A stretch of DNA of 40,411 nt from Gallionellales bacterium RIFCSPLOWO2_02_FULL_59_110 (GTDB taxonomy: Bacteria > Pseudomonadota > Gammaproteobacteria > Burkholderiales > Gallionellaceae). The notes beneath the pieces are model-generated. The model saw nothing but the letters and a program-made list of their open reading frames with translations. It was not told the origin of the DNA and did no database searches. Position numbers and translations under genes: made by a program. This document shows, one piece after another, positions 33,694 through 40,411 of the stretch. Within the stretch, counting starts at the first letter, position 1. Each line of letters opens with the position of its first letter. The stretch covers positions 1-40,411 of the forward strand of contig MGXA01000064.1 of assembly GCA_001801215.1 (NCBI GenBank), read 5' to 3'.

Positions 33694-34624
33694 TCTAAAA
33701 CCGATCCGCGATATTTCTGCGCTTGCGCTCTCATTGGGTATGCCGGAAAAATTATTAATCGACGTTGCCGCCCAAGCGGACACCTTGTATCGTAAAGCCA
33801 AGCCAATAGTAAAACCTGATGGCTCCATTCGCCGGCCATTTGACGCATTACCTCCGCTTAAACCCATACAGCGCCGTATCAAAGATAGAATTCTCAAGCG
33901 CGTTGAATTCCCAGAATATCTGACAGGAAGCCTAGCGGGGCGTGATTACCGCACCAATGCTGCGATGCACGCAGGGGCAAAAATTGTAATCTGTGAGGAC
34001 GTTGAGGGCTTCTTTCCCTCCACCAAGCGGGAGAGGGTTATGGATATTTGGCTAAATTTCTTTCGCTTCTCGGAAGACGTAGCCAACCTGCTTACCAGCC
34101 TGACGACCAAGGAAGGTGAGTTGCCACAAGGCGCCATCACGAGTTCATACTTGGCGAACCTTGCTTTCTGGAATCAAGAACCACGATTACAAGCCAAGCT
34201 GGCGAAGAGGGAAGTTGTTTACTCACGATACGTTGATGACATAGCAGTCTCGTCAAAACAAACCCTGACCAAAGAGGAGCAAACCGCACTCATTGCGCAA
34301 ATATATGGAATGCTGAAACGACAAGGATATAAAGCCAAGCGACGCAAGCATGAAACATTTACCAGTGGACGGAGAATGCTTACAACCAAGCTAATGGTAA
34401 ATCGCAAGCCAGCGCTTCAGACCAAGGAGCGGCAGAATATTCGTGCTGCCGTTCACGCACTGGAACAGCGGATCGCATCCGGGGAAAGAGGTTTGGGAAT
34501 TAAAACAGAGTTAAACCGTGCGACCAGTCGAGTAGGTCGCCTTGGAACACTTCACCCTACAGAAGCAAAGCCGCTCAAATTGAGGCTTAGCCACGTTCGT
34601 CATTTGACGAACAACCGCATGTAG
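33662..34624 (+). CDS. Retron reverse transcriptase
   Basis: A 320-residue RNA-directed DNA polymerase. Motifs in order: KPDGSIRRPF and PLKPIQRRI (fingers, residues 51-73), the retron-specific NAxxH as NAAMH (99-103), motif A ICEDVEGFF with catalytic Asp 113, LPQG (154-157), and motif C YVDD (190-193). A thumb segment TTKLMVN (241-247) stands where retrons have VTG. No maturase, endonuclease or protease domain is present, so a group II intron or DGR enzyme is unlikely. It would copy the msd part of the neighbouring RNA into branched msDNA. Codon use and AT content differ from the core genes. Confidence 0.9.
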   Translation: MTPPLLKPKYDLKPIRDISALALSLGMPEKLLIDVAAQADTLYRKAKPIVKPDGSIRRPFDALPPLKPIQRRIKDRILKRVEFPEYLTGSLAGRDYRTNAAMHAGAKIVICEDVEGFFPSTKRERVMDIWLNFFRFSEDVANLLTSLTTKEGELPQGAITSSYLANLAFWNQEPRLQAKLAKREVVYSRYVDDIAVSSKQTLTKEEQTALIAQIYGMLKRQGYKAKRRKHETFTSGRRMLTTKLMVNRKPALQTKERQNIRAAVHALEQRIASGERGLGIKTELNRATSRVGRLGTLHPTEAKPLKLRLSHVRHLTNNRM

Positions 34625-34667
34625 CTGGAGCCTTGGGCTGTGCTGCGTGCCAACTTTTTGCTTGCTG

Positions 34668-34976
34668 TTAATGCGAATGCGTTTTGAGATACTGATCGCA
34701 ACGATCAGCGGCAACAAACTGCAGAATCGCCTTCACGTCGTCGGAACATGATTTGAACACTAGACGGCTCAATACGTCGGGGCCATGTTGAAGAATCAAC
34801 ACCCCGACGAGACCGTCGATGAATGACTGGGTAGCTTCAACGCCAGAGAAATCGAGAACGACCTCTGTGCCTTGAGCCAAGGCGATCTCAATCTCATCCC
34901 TGACCGGAGCTGCACTTAACCGGGGGCCGACAAGCCGACCGTGGGCATATTGGCTCAGTACAATTTTAGTATTCAT
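34668..34976 (-). CDS. STAS-like domain protein (DUF4325)
   Basis: A 102-residue protein resembling the STAS-like DUF4325 family: N-terminal KIVLSQYAHGRLVGPR, then GTEVVLDFSGVEATQSFIDG, a STAS-type strand and loop with the serine in the place where anti-sigma antagonists are phosphorylated, and a helical C-terminus. ATG 34976 lies 8 bases after the toxin-like gene, so it is the third gene of that operon. An in-frame TTG at 34988 is less likely. Its role with a toxin-antitoxin pair is unknown. It converges with the reverse transcriptase gene. Confidence 0.7.
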   Translation of the reverse strand: MNTKIVLSQYAHGRLVGPRLSAAPVRDEIEIALAQGTEVVLDFSGVEATQSFIDGLVGVLILQHGPDVLSRLVFKSCSDDVKAILQFVAADRCDQYLKTHSH

Positions 34977-34984
34977 GCAACATA

Positions 34985-35389
34985 TCAAAGCTTCACCTGC
35001 TCAAACATTCCCTTGCCGCTAAAATTCCATTTAACCTTAAACGCAGCACCGCCTTGGATACCACCAGCCTGCTCGATAATGCGTGGCCACCATTTAACAA
35101 GATTGTGAGCCTTCTCCCAGAACTTGTGATCCTTCCAAGACTTATCCAAGAAAAAAACCAGCAAACCAGCTCTGCGCAACGCCTCACGCTCCAAGCCTTT
35201 GTTTAGATTGTCGTGCGTAACAACGATCCAACCTTCCTCGTTCGACAAGCTCTTGATCCAATCAACGTCTGGCGTATCGGTAGCAAAACGATCTTTCAGG
35301 TGAAGTACAACGTGATTTTCTGGCTTAGAAAGTTCTCGCAACGCATGCGCGAGAGCTGGGGGAAGGTTATTGTCAACGAAGAATTTCAC
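34985..35389 (-). CDS. PIN-like toxin, VapC45/DUF5615 type
   Basis: A 134-residue protein with the short PIN-like fold of DUF5615: FFVDNNLPPALAHAL at the N-terminus (Asp 6), DTPDVDWIKSL, and IVVTHDNLNKG with a second acidic cluster. These would hold the metal of an RNase. The partner upstream is a DUF433-type antitoxin, matching the VapB45-VapC45 layout of Mycobacterium tuberculosis. The start overlaps the antitoxin stop as ATGA. Targets are unknown. Confidence 0.75.
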   Translation of the reverse strand: MKFFVDNNLPPALAHALRELSKPENHVVLHLKDRFATDTPDVDWIKSLSNEEGWIVVTHDNLNKGLEREALRRAGLLVFFLDKSWKDHKFWEKAHNLVKWWPRIIEQAGGIQGGAAFKVKWNFSGKGMFEQVKL

Positions 35390-36072
35390 GCCGCCAATCG
35401 TTCTTCAAAGCGAACCGCCGCCTCTACCGCGCTTAAGGGTACCTCGTACAGCTTGGCTACATATTGCTTGCTTTCCTCAGCCTTGAAAGCGTCATAAAGA
35501 ATAGATGTCCTGACACTTCCATTCGTAACAATGGGTTTGCCAAAAGCAATAGTCGGATCAAGCACAATGGCCTTGCTGCGTACTACCGGATACCAGCAGG
35601 ATGCCAGTTCATCACGCCCGAATTCAATACCGCGATATAGCGATGGCTCAATGATTTTAGTAAATGCGTATTGCCTTTTAGCCAGATCGAGCAACTGTGT
35701 TTCGCCAGCTTCTTCCAGCGCAGTGGCAAAAATACTCCGCCCGTCTGTTTGAAAACGCTTGCAAGTAAAAGGGTAGGGGTGATCAAATAATTCACGCGCA
35801 TGCTGGCTTGCAAGGCGAATGGTTTGCAAGCTAACACCATACTTACGGAATGCTTGAACGAAACGAACCTCCAGCAAATCGTGAAAGCTAATTCCCTCGA
35901 TCTCTGATTCAGCCAGCTCAGTCTGCCAAAGAGGGGCGCTGTTCACTCGCTCTTCTGAACCACGCGCCTTGTAGACGTGACCCTTCAACCAACGGCGCAG
36001 GTCTTGCGCAGGCGCATTGGTCAGTTTCGCTGCTTCTTGAAAGGTATAGAGGCCAATTCCGATCAAATTCAT
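35386..36072 (-). CDS. DUF433-type antitoxin, VapB45-like
   Basis: A 228-residue protein with two parts. The N-terminal GLYTFQEAAKLTNAPAQDLR followed by RWLKGHVYKA is a MerR-like winged-helix reading head. The C-terminal region (VVRSKAIVLDPTIAFGKPIV then a SVRTSILYDAFKAEES helix) is the DUF433 domain that binds the PIN-like toxin. It is translated just before the toxin, as usual for antitoxins, and probably represses its own promoter. Confidence 0.78.
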   Translation of the reverse strand: MNLIGIGLYTFQEAAKLTNAPAQDLRRWLKGHVYKARGSEERVNSAPLWQTELAESEIEGISFHDLLEVRFVQAFRKYGVSLQTIRLASQHARELFDHPYPFTCKRFQTDGRSIFATALEEAGETQLLDLAKRQYAFTKIIEPSLYRGIEFGRDELASCWYPVVRSKAIVLDPTIAFGKPIVTNGSVRTSILYDAFKAEESKQYVAKLYEVPLSAVEAAVRFEERLAA

Positions 36073-36102
36073 TTAGCCCCCCGTTTAATCTGAATCAATA
36101 AA

Positions 36103-36116
36103 CCACCGAGCGGTGG
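36103..36116 (-). promoter_or_regulatory. Palindrome in the leader of the toxin-antitoxin operon
   Basis: ccaccg-ag-cggtgg is a perfect dyad 31 bases upstream of the antitoxin start. Further upstream on the minus strand, TTGATT and TAAAAT with an 18-base spacer (about 36129-36158) could be the promoter. The palindrome would then lie in the first transcribed bases, as an operator or a short hairpin. Confidence 0.4.
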
Positions 36117-36176
36117 GTGTGGGTGCTCATTTTACAGACAAGCCCCCCTGTCAATCAAGCAATCAAGCGCACTGCC

Positions 36177-37301
36177 TTATGCTGTAGCTGCGAACACCTG
36201 CGCCAGCAGTGCGTTGAAGGTGGCTTGCGCCTTGGCCTTGGCGGCAGACTGTTGGGATTGGATGCTAATAACATCGCTGCAACGCTGTTCGAACAATTCT
36301 TGCAAGGCCAACGGCGGCAAGGGAATTGGTAGGTTCCGCAAGATTTCGAGGTTAATGTTTTTCTGCGCGGCCTGCGGTGCATTAGCTTCGAGGGTGGGTT
36401 GTAGAAAGCCGAGCCATGCCTGCACATAGGCTGTGCGAACTTGCTCTCCCGGTAAAAATCCCACTACGCTATCCGGGAAACACGCATCAAATTCCAACAC
36501 CCCAGTTTTTGCGATATTGGCCGCGATTGTGATGCACAGCGTTCCTCGCTTCCATAGCCTGCTTTGAGCAAGCCCTGCCTCGGAATAGGTGGCGGTGTAG
36601 CCCGTAATTCTGCCGCCTGAGTTGGACACATCCCCCGTTTGAATAAAAGGATACGGGCCGTCATAAAGTTCTTTGGCATCTCTTGGGCGATTTCGTGAAC
36701 GCCCTCTATCCAGAACACCGACCGCACCAAATAAACTGGTAGGCCATCCCTTCGGATTCGTCGCCGGATCGCCGAATAAGTCGAGAAACAGGGCGGGGAT
36801 AAGTTCGGCGGCTTTTTTCTCGGCATCACGCCTCAGTTTTACGATACCCTCGGCACGGGAAAGCAGATCGACAATGCGGCGTTGCTCGTCGAGAGGCGGA
36901 ACGGCTACATGCGTCGATTCAAAATCACTACGGACGACATGCTTCATTGTTGAACCATGCGTCTTCGCTGTCAGTTCCGATAAAGCGGTCTTCAACGCAA
37001 AGAACAGATAGTCGGGGTCGATTCCCTGCTTTGGCAGCACTTTGAATATGTGCTGGTTCAAAACCCCGCGTGGCCCTGCCCAACGGTAAACGTCTAATGT
37101 GGCACTCCACGAAACCAACAAATCGCCGGGTTCGACAATAAGTTCTGACTTGACCTGACGGGCGGTGTAGTTGAACTTTTCCCCGCTGCCTGTCAGGTTT
37201 TGGATGCGGATTATTGGAAGGCCATCGTTCTCCCAATCAGTGGGCTTAAATGCAGCCCCATTGATGAACTGGGCTGTTTCGCCTAATGCCATCAAGCTCA
37301 C
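36177..37301 (-). CDS. hsdS: Type I restriction-modification specificity subunit
   Basis: A 374-residue HsdS with two target recognition domains. TRD1 spans about residues 1-125 (LPIIRIQNLTG, GDLLVSWSATL). It is followed by the central conserved helix region VPPLDEQRRIVDLLSRAEGI. TRD2 covers about 180-325 (PFIQTGDVSNSGGRITGY, GTLCITIAANI) and then the distal conserved region IPLPPLALQELFEQRCSDVI. It sets the DNA target of the methylase and nuclease. The start overlaps hsdM as ATGA. It is slightly short for the family, but both halves look complete. Confidence 0.92.
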   Translation of the reverse strand: MSLMALGETAQFINGAAFKPTDWENDGLPIIRIQNLTGSGEKFNYTARQVKSELIVEPGDLLVSWSATLDVYRWAGPRGVLNQHIFKVLPKQGIDPDYLFFALKTALSELTAKTHGSTMKHVVRSDFESTHVAVPPLDEQRRIVDLLSRAEGIVKLRRDAEKKAAELIPALFLDLFGDPATNPKGWPTSLFGAVGVLDRGRSRNRPRDAKELYDGPYPFIQTGDVSNSGGRITGYTATYSEAGLAQSRLWKRGTLCITIAANIAKTGVLEFDACFPDSVVGFLPGEQVRTAYVQAWLGFLQPTLEANAPQAAQKNINLEILRNLPIPLPPLALQELFEQRCSDVISIQSQQSAAKAKAQATFNALLAQVFAATA

Positions 37302-38923
37302 GCAATCTGCTCCGCCAACACTACCCGCAACGCCTCAACCTCTTCTGTAATCTCAACCTCAATCGCCGCGAGTTCATCCAGCAGTTCGCGCGGGTCACGG
37401 TGCGCGATGGCGATCTGGTTCATCGGACGGTAGCGTCCGGCGGAAAGATTGAAGTCGTTAGTGCGGATGGTCGCGGCATCGGCAAACCACCATTTCGACT
37501 TCCACTCGGCCTCGGGATCACGAGCCTGCCAATCGGCGTAGAGAGTTCCCCGATTGCGATATGCCTCCACAAGTCCCGGCAAGTCGTCGGCTTCGATGGC
37601 GGTGTCGTGGTTGGCATCAAGTTTGAAGCCGTCGTTATCGGCATGGAGAAACAGCACTCTGTCGGTGCTGCCGCCCTTGCGGAAAAATAACACCGAAGTC
37701 TTGACTCCGGCATACGGTTGGAACACGCCGCCGGGCAGCGACAGCACGGCCTCGACGCGGTTGTTTTCGATGAGTTGGCGGCGCAGCTCCTTGTGCGCGC
37801 CGGTGGCGCCAAACAGTACGCCCTCGGGGACGATCACACCACAGCGGCCATCATCGAGCAGGCAGTCCATCATGTATTTGATGAACAGCAGTTCGGTGGC
37901 GGTGCTATTGCCGATTTTGACATCATCGACGATGCGATCCTTATCCACGCGCCCCGCAAACGGCGGATTGGCGGCGACGACGTGATAGCCCTCGGGCAAT
38001 CCGAGTTCGCGCTTTCTTTCGGCGTCCAGCGTGGTGGTGAGTACATTGCGCTGGTAGATGCGCACGTCGGGCAGGCCGCGTAGCGTGAGGTTCATGGTGG
38101 CCAGGCGCACCATCTTCGGGTCAACGTCGTTGCCGAAAAAAGTTTGCTCCTGCAACACGCGCCATTTTGCGGCGGAAAGCGCATTGCCGTTGCCGCGCGG
38201 GATTTGCTTACCGTCTAACTCGACGCTCTCGATGCCATCCGGGGTGGAGTTGGCGAGCTTGATGTGGTCGAGAATGGCGGCAATAAAACCCGCTGTGCCC
38301 GCTGCCGGGTCATAACAGGTTTCGCCGATCTTCGGGTCGAGCATGGCGACAATGACGCGGATGATGTGGCGCGGGGAACGGAACTGGCCGAGTTCGCCAG
38401 CGGTCTTGATGCGTTTCAGCAGATATTCAAACAGGTCGCCCTTGGTGTCGGCATCATGCTCATCCAGACGCAGGTTATCCACCTTGCCGACAATTTGCGT
38501 CAATACCACCGGCTCATCGATGACCAGACGCGCACCGTCCATGAAGTTGGTGGCGCTCTTGCTGGCGACTTCGGCATAGAAGGGAAACACCTCGTCGCGC
38601 ATGAAACGGGCAAGGTTCTCGCCGGACAGCGCGCGCGCCCATTGCGACCAGCGGAAGCGCTCGCGCGGGATGGTGTCGCCACCGCCTAGTGCTACGGCGT
38701 TGAGTGGGTTACGCAACTTCCAGTCGCCGCCGTAGATGCTGGCCACCGTTTTCTTCATCAGCCGGGCGCGGGCTTGTGCTTGGGTGTCCAGCCCATCGGC
38801 GAGATAGAAGAAAAACAGGAAAGCAAGTTGTTCGGTGTTCGAGACAGGATCGGGATAGCCGCCACCAAAAAGGTAGTTGCTGATGTCGTCTATGTCTTGG
38901 CGGAGTTGCGGGGTGAGTGACAT
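37298..38923 (-). CDS. hsdM: Type I restriction-modification N6-adenine methyltransferase
   Basis: A 541-residue HsdM. The N-terminal helical domain starts LRQDIDDISNYLFGGGYPDP. The methylase domain has motif I YDPAAGTAGFIAAIL and motif IV VAANPPF for adenine N6 transfer, and LPGGVFQPYAGVKTSVLFF is a typical later segment. With HsdS it methylates the host copies of the target. It lies 9 bases after hsdR. It is a complete gene, unlike the methylase scrap at 10371-10556. Confidence 0.96.
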   Translation of the reverse strand: MSLTPQLRQDIDDISNYLFGGGYPDPVSNTEQLAFLFFFYLADGLDTQAQARARLMKKTVASIYGGDWKLRNPLNAVALGGGDTIPRERFRWSQWARALSGENLARFMRDEVFPFYAEVASKSATNFMDGARLVIDEPVVLTQIVGKVDNLRLDEHDADTKGDLFEYLLKRIKTAGELGQFRSPRHIIRVIVAMLDPKIGETCYDPAAGTAGFIAAILDHIKLANSTPDGIESVELDGKQIPRGNGNALSAAKWRVLQEQTFFGNDVDPKMVRLATMNLTLRGLPDVRIYQRNVLTTTLDAERKRELGLPEGYHVVAANPPFAGRVDKDRIVDDVKIGNSTATELLFIKYMMDCLLDDGRCGVIVPEGVLFGATGAHKELRRQLIENNRVEAVLSLPGGVFQPYAGVKTSVLFFRKGGSTDRVLFLHADNDGFKLDANHDTAIEADDLPGLVEAYRNRGTLYADWQARDPEAEWKSKWWFADAATIRTNDFNLSAGRYRPMNQIAIAHRDPRELLDELAAIEVEITEEVEALRVVLAEQIA

Positions 38924-38932
38924 AGGGCGGGA

Positions 38933-40411
38933 TTAGTGGGTGCTGGGTTGCTCGCCATAGACGGACTGCGAGAGGTTGGCGATAACGCCGGATAATGATT
39001 CTTCGCCGCCAAAGAGTTCGGCTGCCTTGCGGCGGCCACCTTGTAGGCTGAAGGGCGGGAATTCGAGATGGTCGAGGGTGAAGTCGTCGAACTGGTCGGC
39101 ATTTTGGCGGATTTGCGCTTCGACATCGTGCAGCCAGCGTTCCTGATCGGGGGTGAAATCGTGGCTCACCAGCCAGCCCTCGAAGCGGGCACCGAGTTCA
39201 TTGGCTTTTTCCTCTGACGCTTCGAGAAAGACAAAATTACCGGCGTCATCCATCGTCACCCAGGCGCGGGTGGTGGGGTCGATGTAATCGTCCTGATCGA
39301 CGGTGACGAGCGTGCGCGGATTCTGGTAGGGACGCGGCTTGGGTTCCATCACCTTGCCGCCTTCGCCATAGCCGTCTACGCCTTCATGTGTTGCGACTAC
39401 GCCTACAAAATCGAACAGGGTGAAGACGGGCTTGCCTGGCGATTTGCGCGTACCCCGGCCCAGCATCTGGCGATAGAGTGTGACCGATTTGGTGTAGCGG
39501 GCAAAGATGAGGTTGACGACTTCCGGGCAGTCGAAACCGGTGTCGAGCATGTTCACCGACACCAGCACCTGCGGGAATTTTTCTTTCTTGAAGCGGCGGA
39601 TGCGCGCCATTGCGTCGGTGGTATCTTCGCCCTGTCCCACACCGGAGACAACGTAATCGGCGTATTTAATTTCCGGCGAAGGTTTCAAGTGGGCGAATTC
39701 ATTGTCTATCAGCGTCGCCAGCGTTTCGGCGTGGCGCTTGGTGACGGCAAAAACGATGGTCTTGCCGATCATGGGTTTGCGCAGATAACCATTGGCATCG
39801 TTAAAGCCTTCATCCATCACCTTGCGGAATTCGCGCACGATGGCCTGATTGCGCGCGGGAATGGTGAATTTGCGTTCCAGCACATTGGGGTCGATGAGGA
39901 TATGTGCCAGCGGCGGTTTGAGGTTGGCGGCTGCAACGAAAGCGTCTTCGAGTTCCTTGCGGGTCTTCGGATCAAGCACTTCCCACTGGATGTCGTCGCG
40001 CAGAATTTTGATGCCGTCGGCGGTGGCGGTCTTGACCGTCTGGGCTTTGTAGATTTGGTAGCCGACCAGATAGCCTTCGTCGATGGCGCGTTTGAGCGTG
40101 TAGGCAAAGGTGGGCTTGTCCACGCCGAAAAAGCGCAGGGTGTCGCGCACGAAGGCGGTTTCTTCATCAGGCGTTCCGTCTTCATTTGGCGGCTTGACGC
40201 AGGGCGTGGCGGTCAGGCCGATCTGGATGCCGTCGAAGTGCTCCAGCACCTTGCGCCACTTGCCGTAAATGCTGCGGTGGCATTCGTCGGTGATGATGAG
40301 ATCGAAATAGCCGGATGAATACTCGTGGTAGATGTTCACCATCGACTGCAAGGTGGTGATGGTGATGCGCTGCTCGTCCTGAAACCGCCGACCGGCGCGC
40401 AGCACATAACA
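38933..40411 (-). CDS. hsdR: Type I restriction endonuclease subunit R, N-terminus outside window
   Basis: The frame is open to the right edge, so the true start lies beyond the window; ATG 40405 is internal. The visible 490 residues are the motor and C-terminal part: helicase motif II TDECHRSIYG, motif III GLTATP, later motifs VNMLDTGFDCPEV and YRQMLGRGTRKSPGK. The nuclease domain and Walker A would be upstream. HsdR translocates and cuts unmodified DNA. It is the first gene of hsdR-hsdM-hsdS. Confidence 0.93.
   Translation of the reverse strand, partial: CYVLRAGRRFQDEQRITITTLQSMVNIYHEYSSGYFDLIITDECHRSIYGKWRKVLEHFDGIQIGLTATPCVKPPNEDGTPDEETAFVRDTLRFFGVDKPTFAYTLKRAIDEGYLVGYQIYKAQTVKTATADGIKILRDDIQWEVLDPKTRKELEDAFVAAANLKPPLAHILIDPNVLERKFTIPARNQAIVREFRKVMDEGFNDANGYLRKPMIGKTIVFAVTKRHAETLATLIDNEFAHLKPSPEIKYADYVVSGVGQGEDTTDAMARIRRFKKEKFPQVLVSVNMLDTGFDCPEVVNLIFARYTKSVTLYRQMLGRGTRKSPGKPVFTLFDFVGVVATHEGVDGYGEGGKVMEPKPRPYQNPRTLVTVDQDDYIDPTTRAWVTMDDAGNFVFLEASEEKANELGARFEGWLVSHDFTPDQERWLHDVEAQIRQNADQFDDFTLDHLEFPPFSLQGGRRKAAELFGGEESLSGVIANLSQSVYGEQPSTH

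Noticed and set aside
33662-34624. Diversity-generating retroelement or group II intron RT
   Set aside because: No template/variable repeat pair, no Avd-like gene and no maturase domain were seen, and the NAxxH motif points to a retron.
1-40411. CRISPR array or rRNA operon
   Set aside because: No regularly spaced direct repeats and no rRNA-like sequence were seen on reading the window.

Overview
The window looks like chromosomal DNA of a GC-rich betaproteobacterium, probably Nitrosomonadales or Gallionellaceae-like. This is inferred from the hyfBCEFGI cluster, the dapF-DUF484-xerC order, the glnA-DUF4124-ntrB-ntrC order and the EPS-associated MarR regulator next to gmd. No species can be named from the sequence alone.

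Layout. 1-454: end of a diheme cytochrome c cut by the window edge. 629-8089: six-gene hyfB-C-E-F-G-I operon for a complex I-like, proton-pumping membrane complex. Its large subunit lacks the cysteines that bind NiFe, so it fits the Ehr (energy-converting hydrogenase-related) type rather than an H2 enzyme. It also carries a palindromic intergenic-type repeat in frame inside hyfG. 8238-9308: ctaA (heme A synthase). 9485-10685: small relict island between a 50-bp duplicate of the tRNA-Arg(CCG) 3' end and the intact tRNA. It holds a short Fic-antitoxin-like gene, a truncated and frameshifted fic, and a scrap of an adenine methylase. 10795-15670: housekeeping genes (CoA-binding protein, tag, dapF, DUF484, xerC, rlmI-like), the last four tightly coupled.

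15656-25631 (minus strand): exopolysaccharide/O-antigen cluster that reads regulator, gmd, fcl, wzx, methyltransferase, gmd paralogue, GT4, GT2, then an SDR-GT2 fusion. It should make GDP-L-fucose or a related deoxyhexose, build a glycan unit and flip it. A MITE-like element sits exactly at an ancestral ATGA gene junction. 25715-30690 (minus strand): nitrogen regulation, with glnA behind a good sigma-54 promoter and an NtrC-type dyad, then a DUF4124 lipoprotein-like gene, ntrB and ntrC. 30676-32431: a cation diffusion facilitator and a rhodanese protein.

32432-40411: AT-richer accessory defence region. On the plus strand is a retron: an operator-like palindrome and promoter, a candidate msr-msd RNA, a 78-residue protein, an XRE regulator and a retron reverse transcriptase with NAxxH and YVDD. 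On the minus strand are a type I restriction system (hsdR cut by the window end, hsdM, hsdS) and a VapBC45-like toxin-antitoxin pair followed by a STAS-like gene. The retron is the best candidate for an incompletely described system here.

Intergenic stretches over 300 bases: 9309-9831 holds the tRNA duplicate and a promoter; 10003-10794 is covered by pseudogenes and the tRNA; 30340-30675 holds the glnA control region; 32432-33095 holds an inverted repeat, the retron promoter and the candidate ncRNA.
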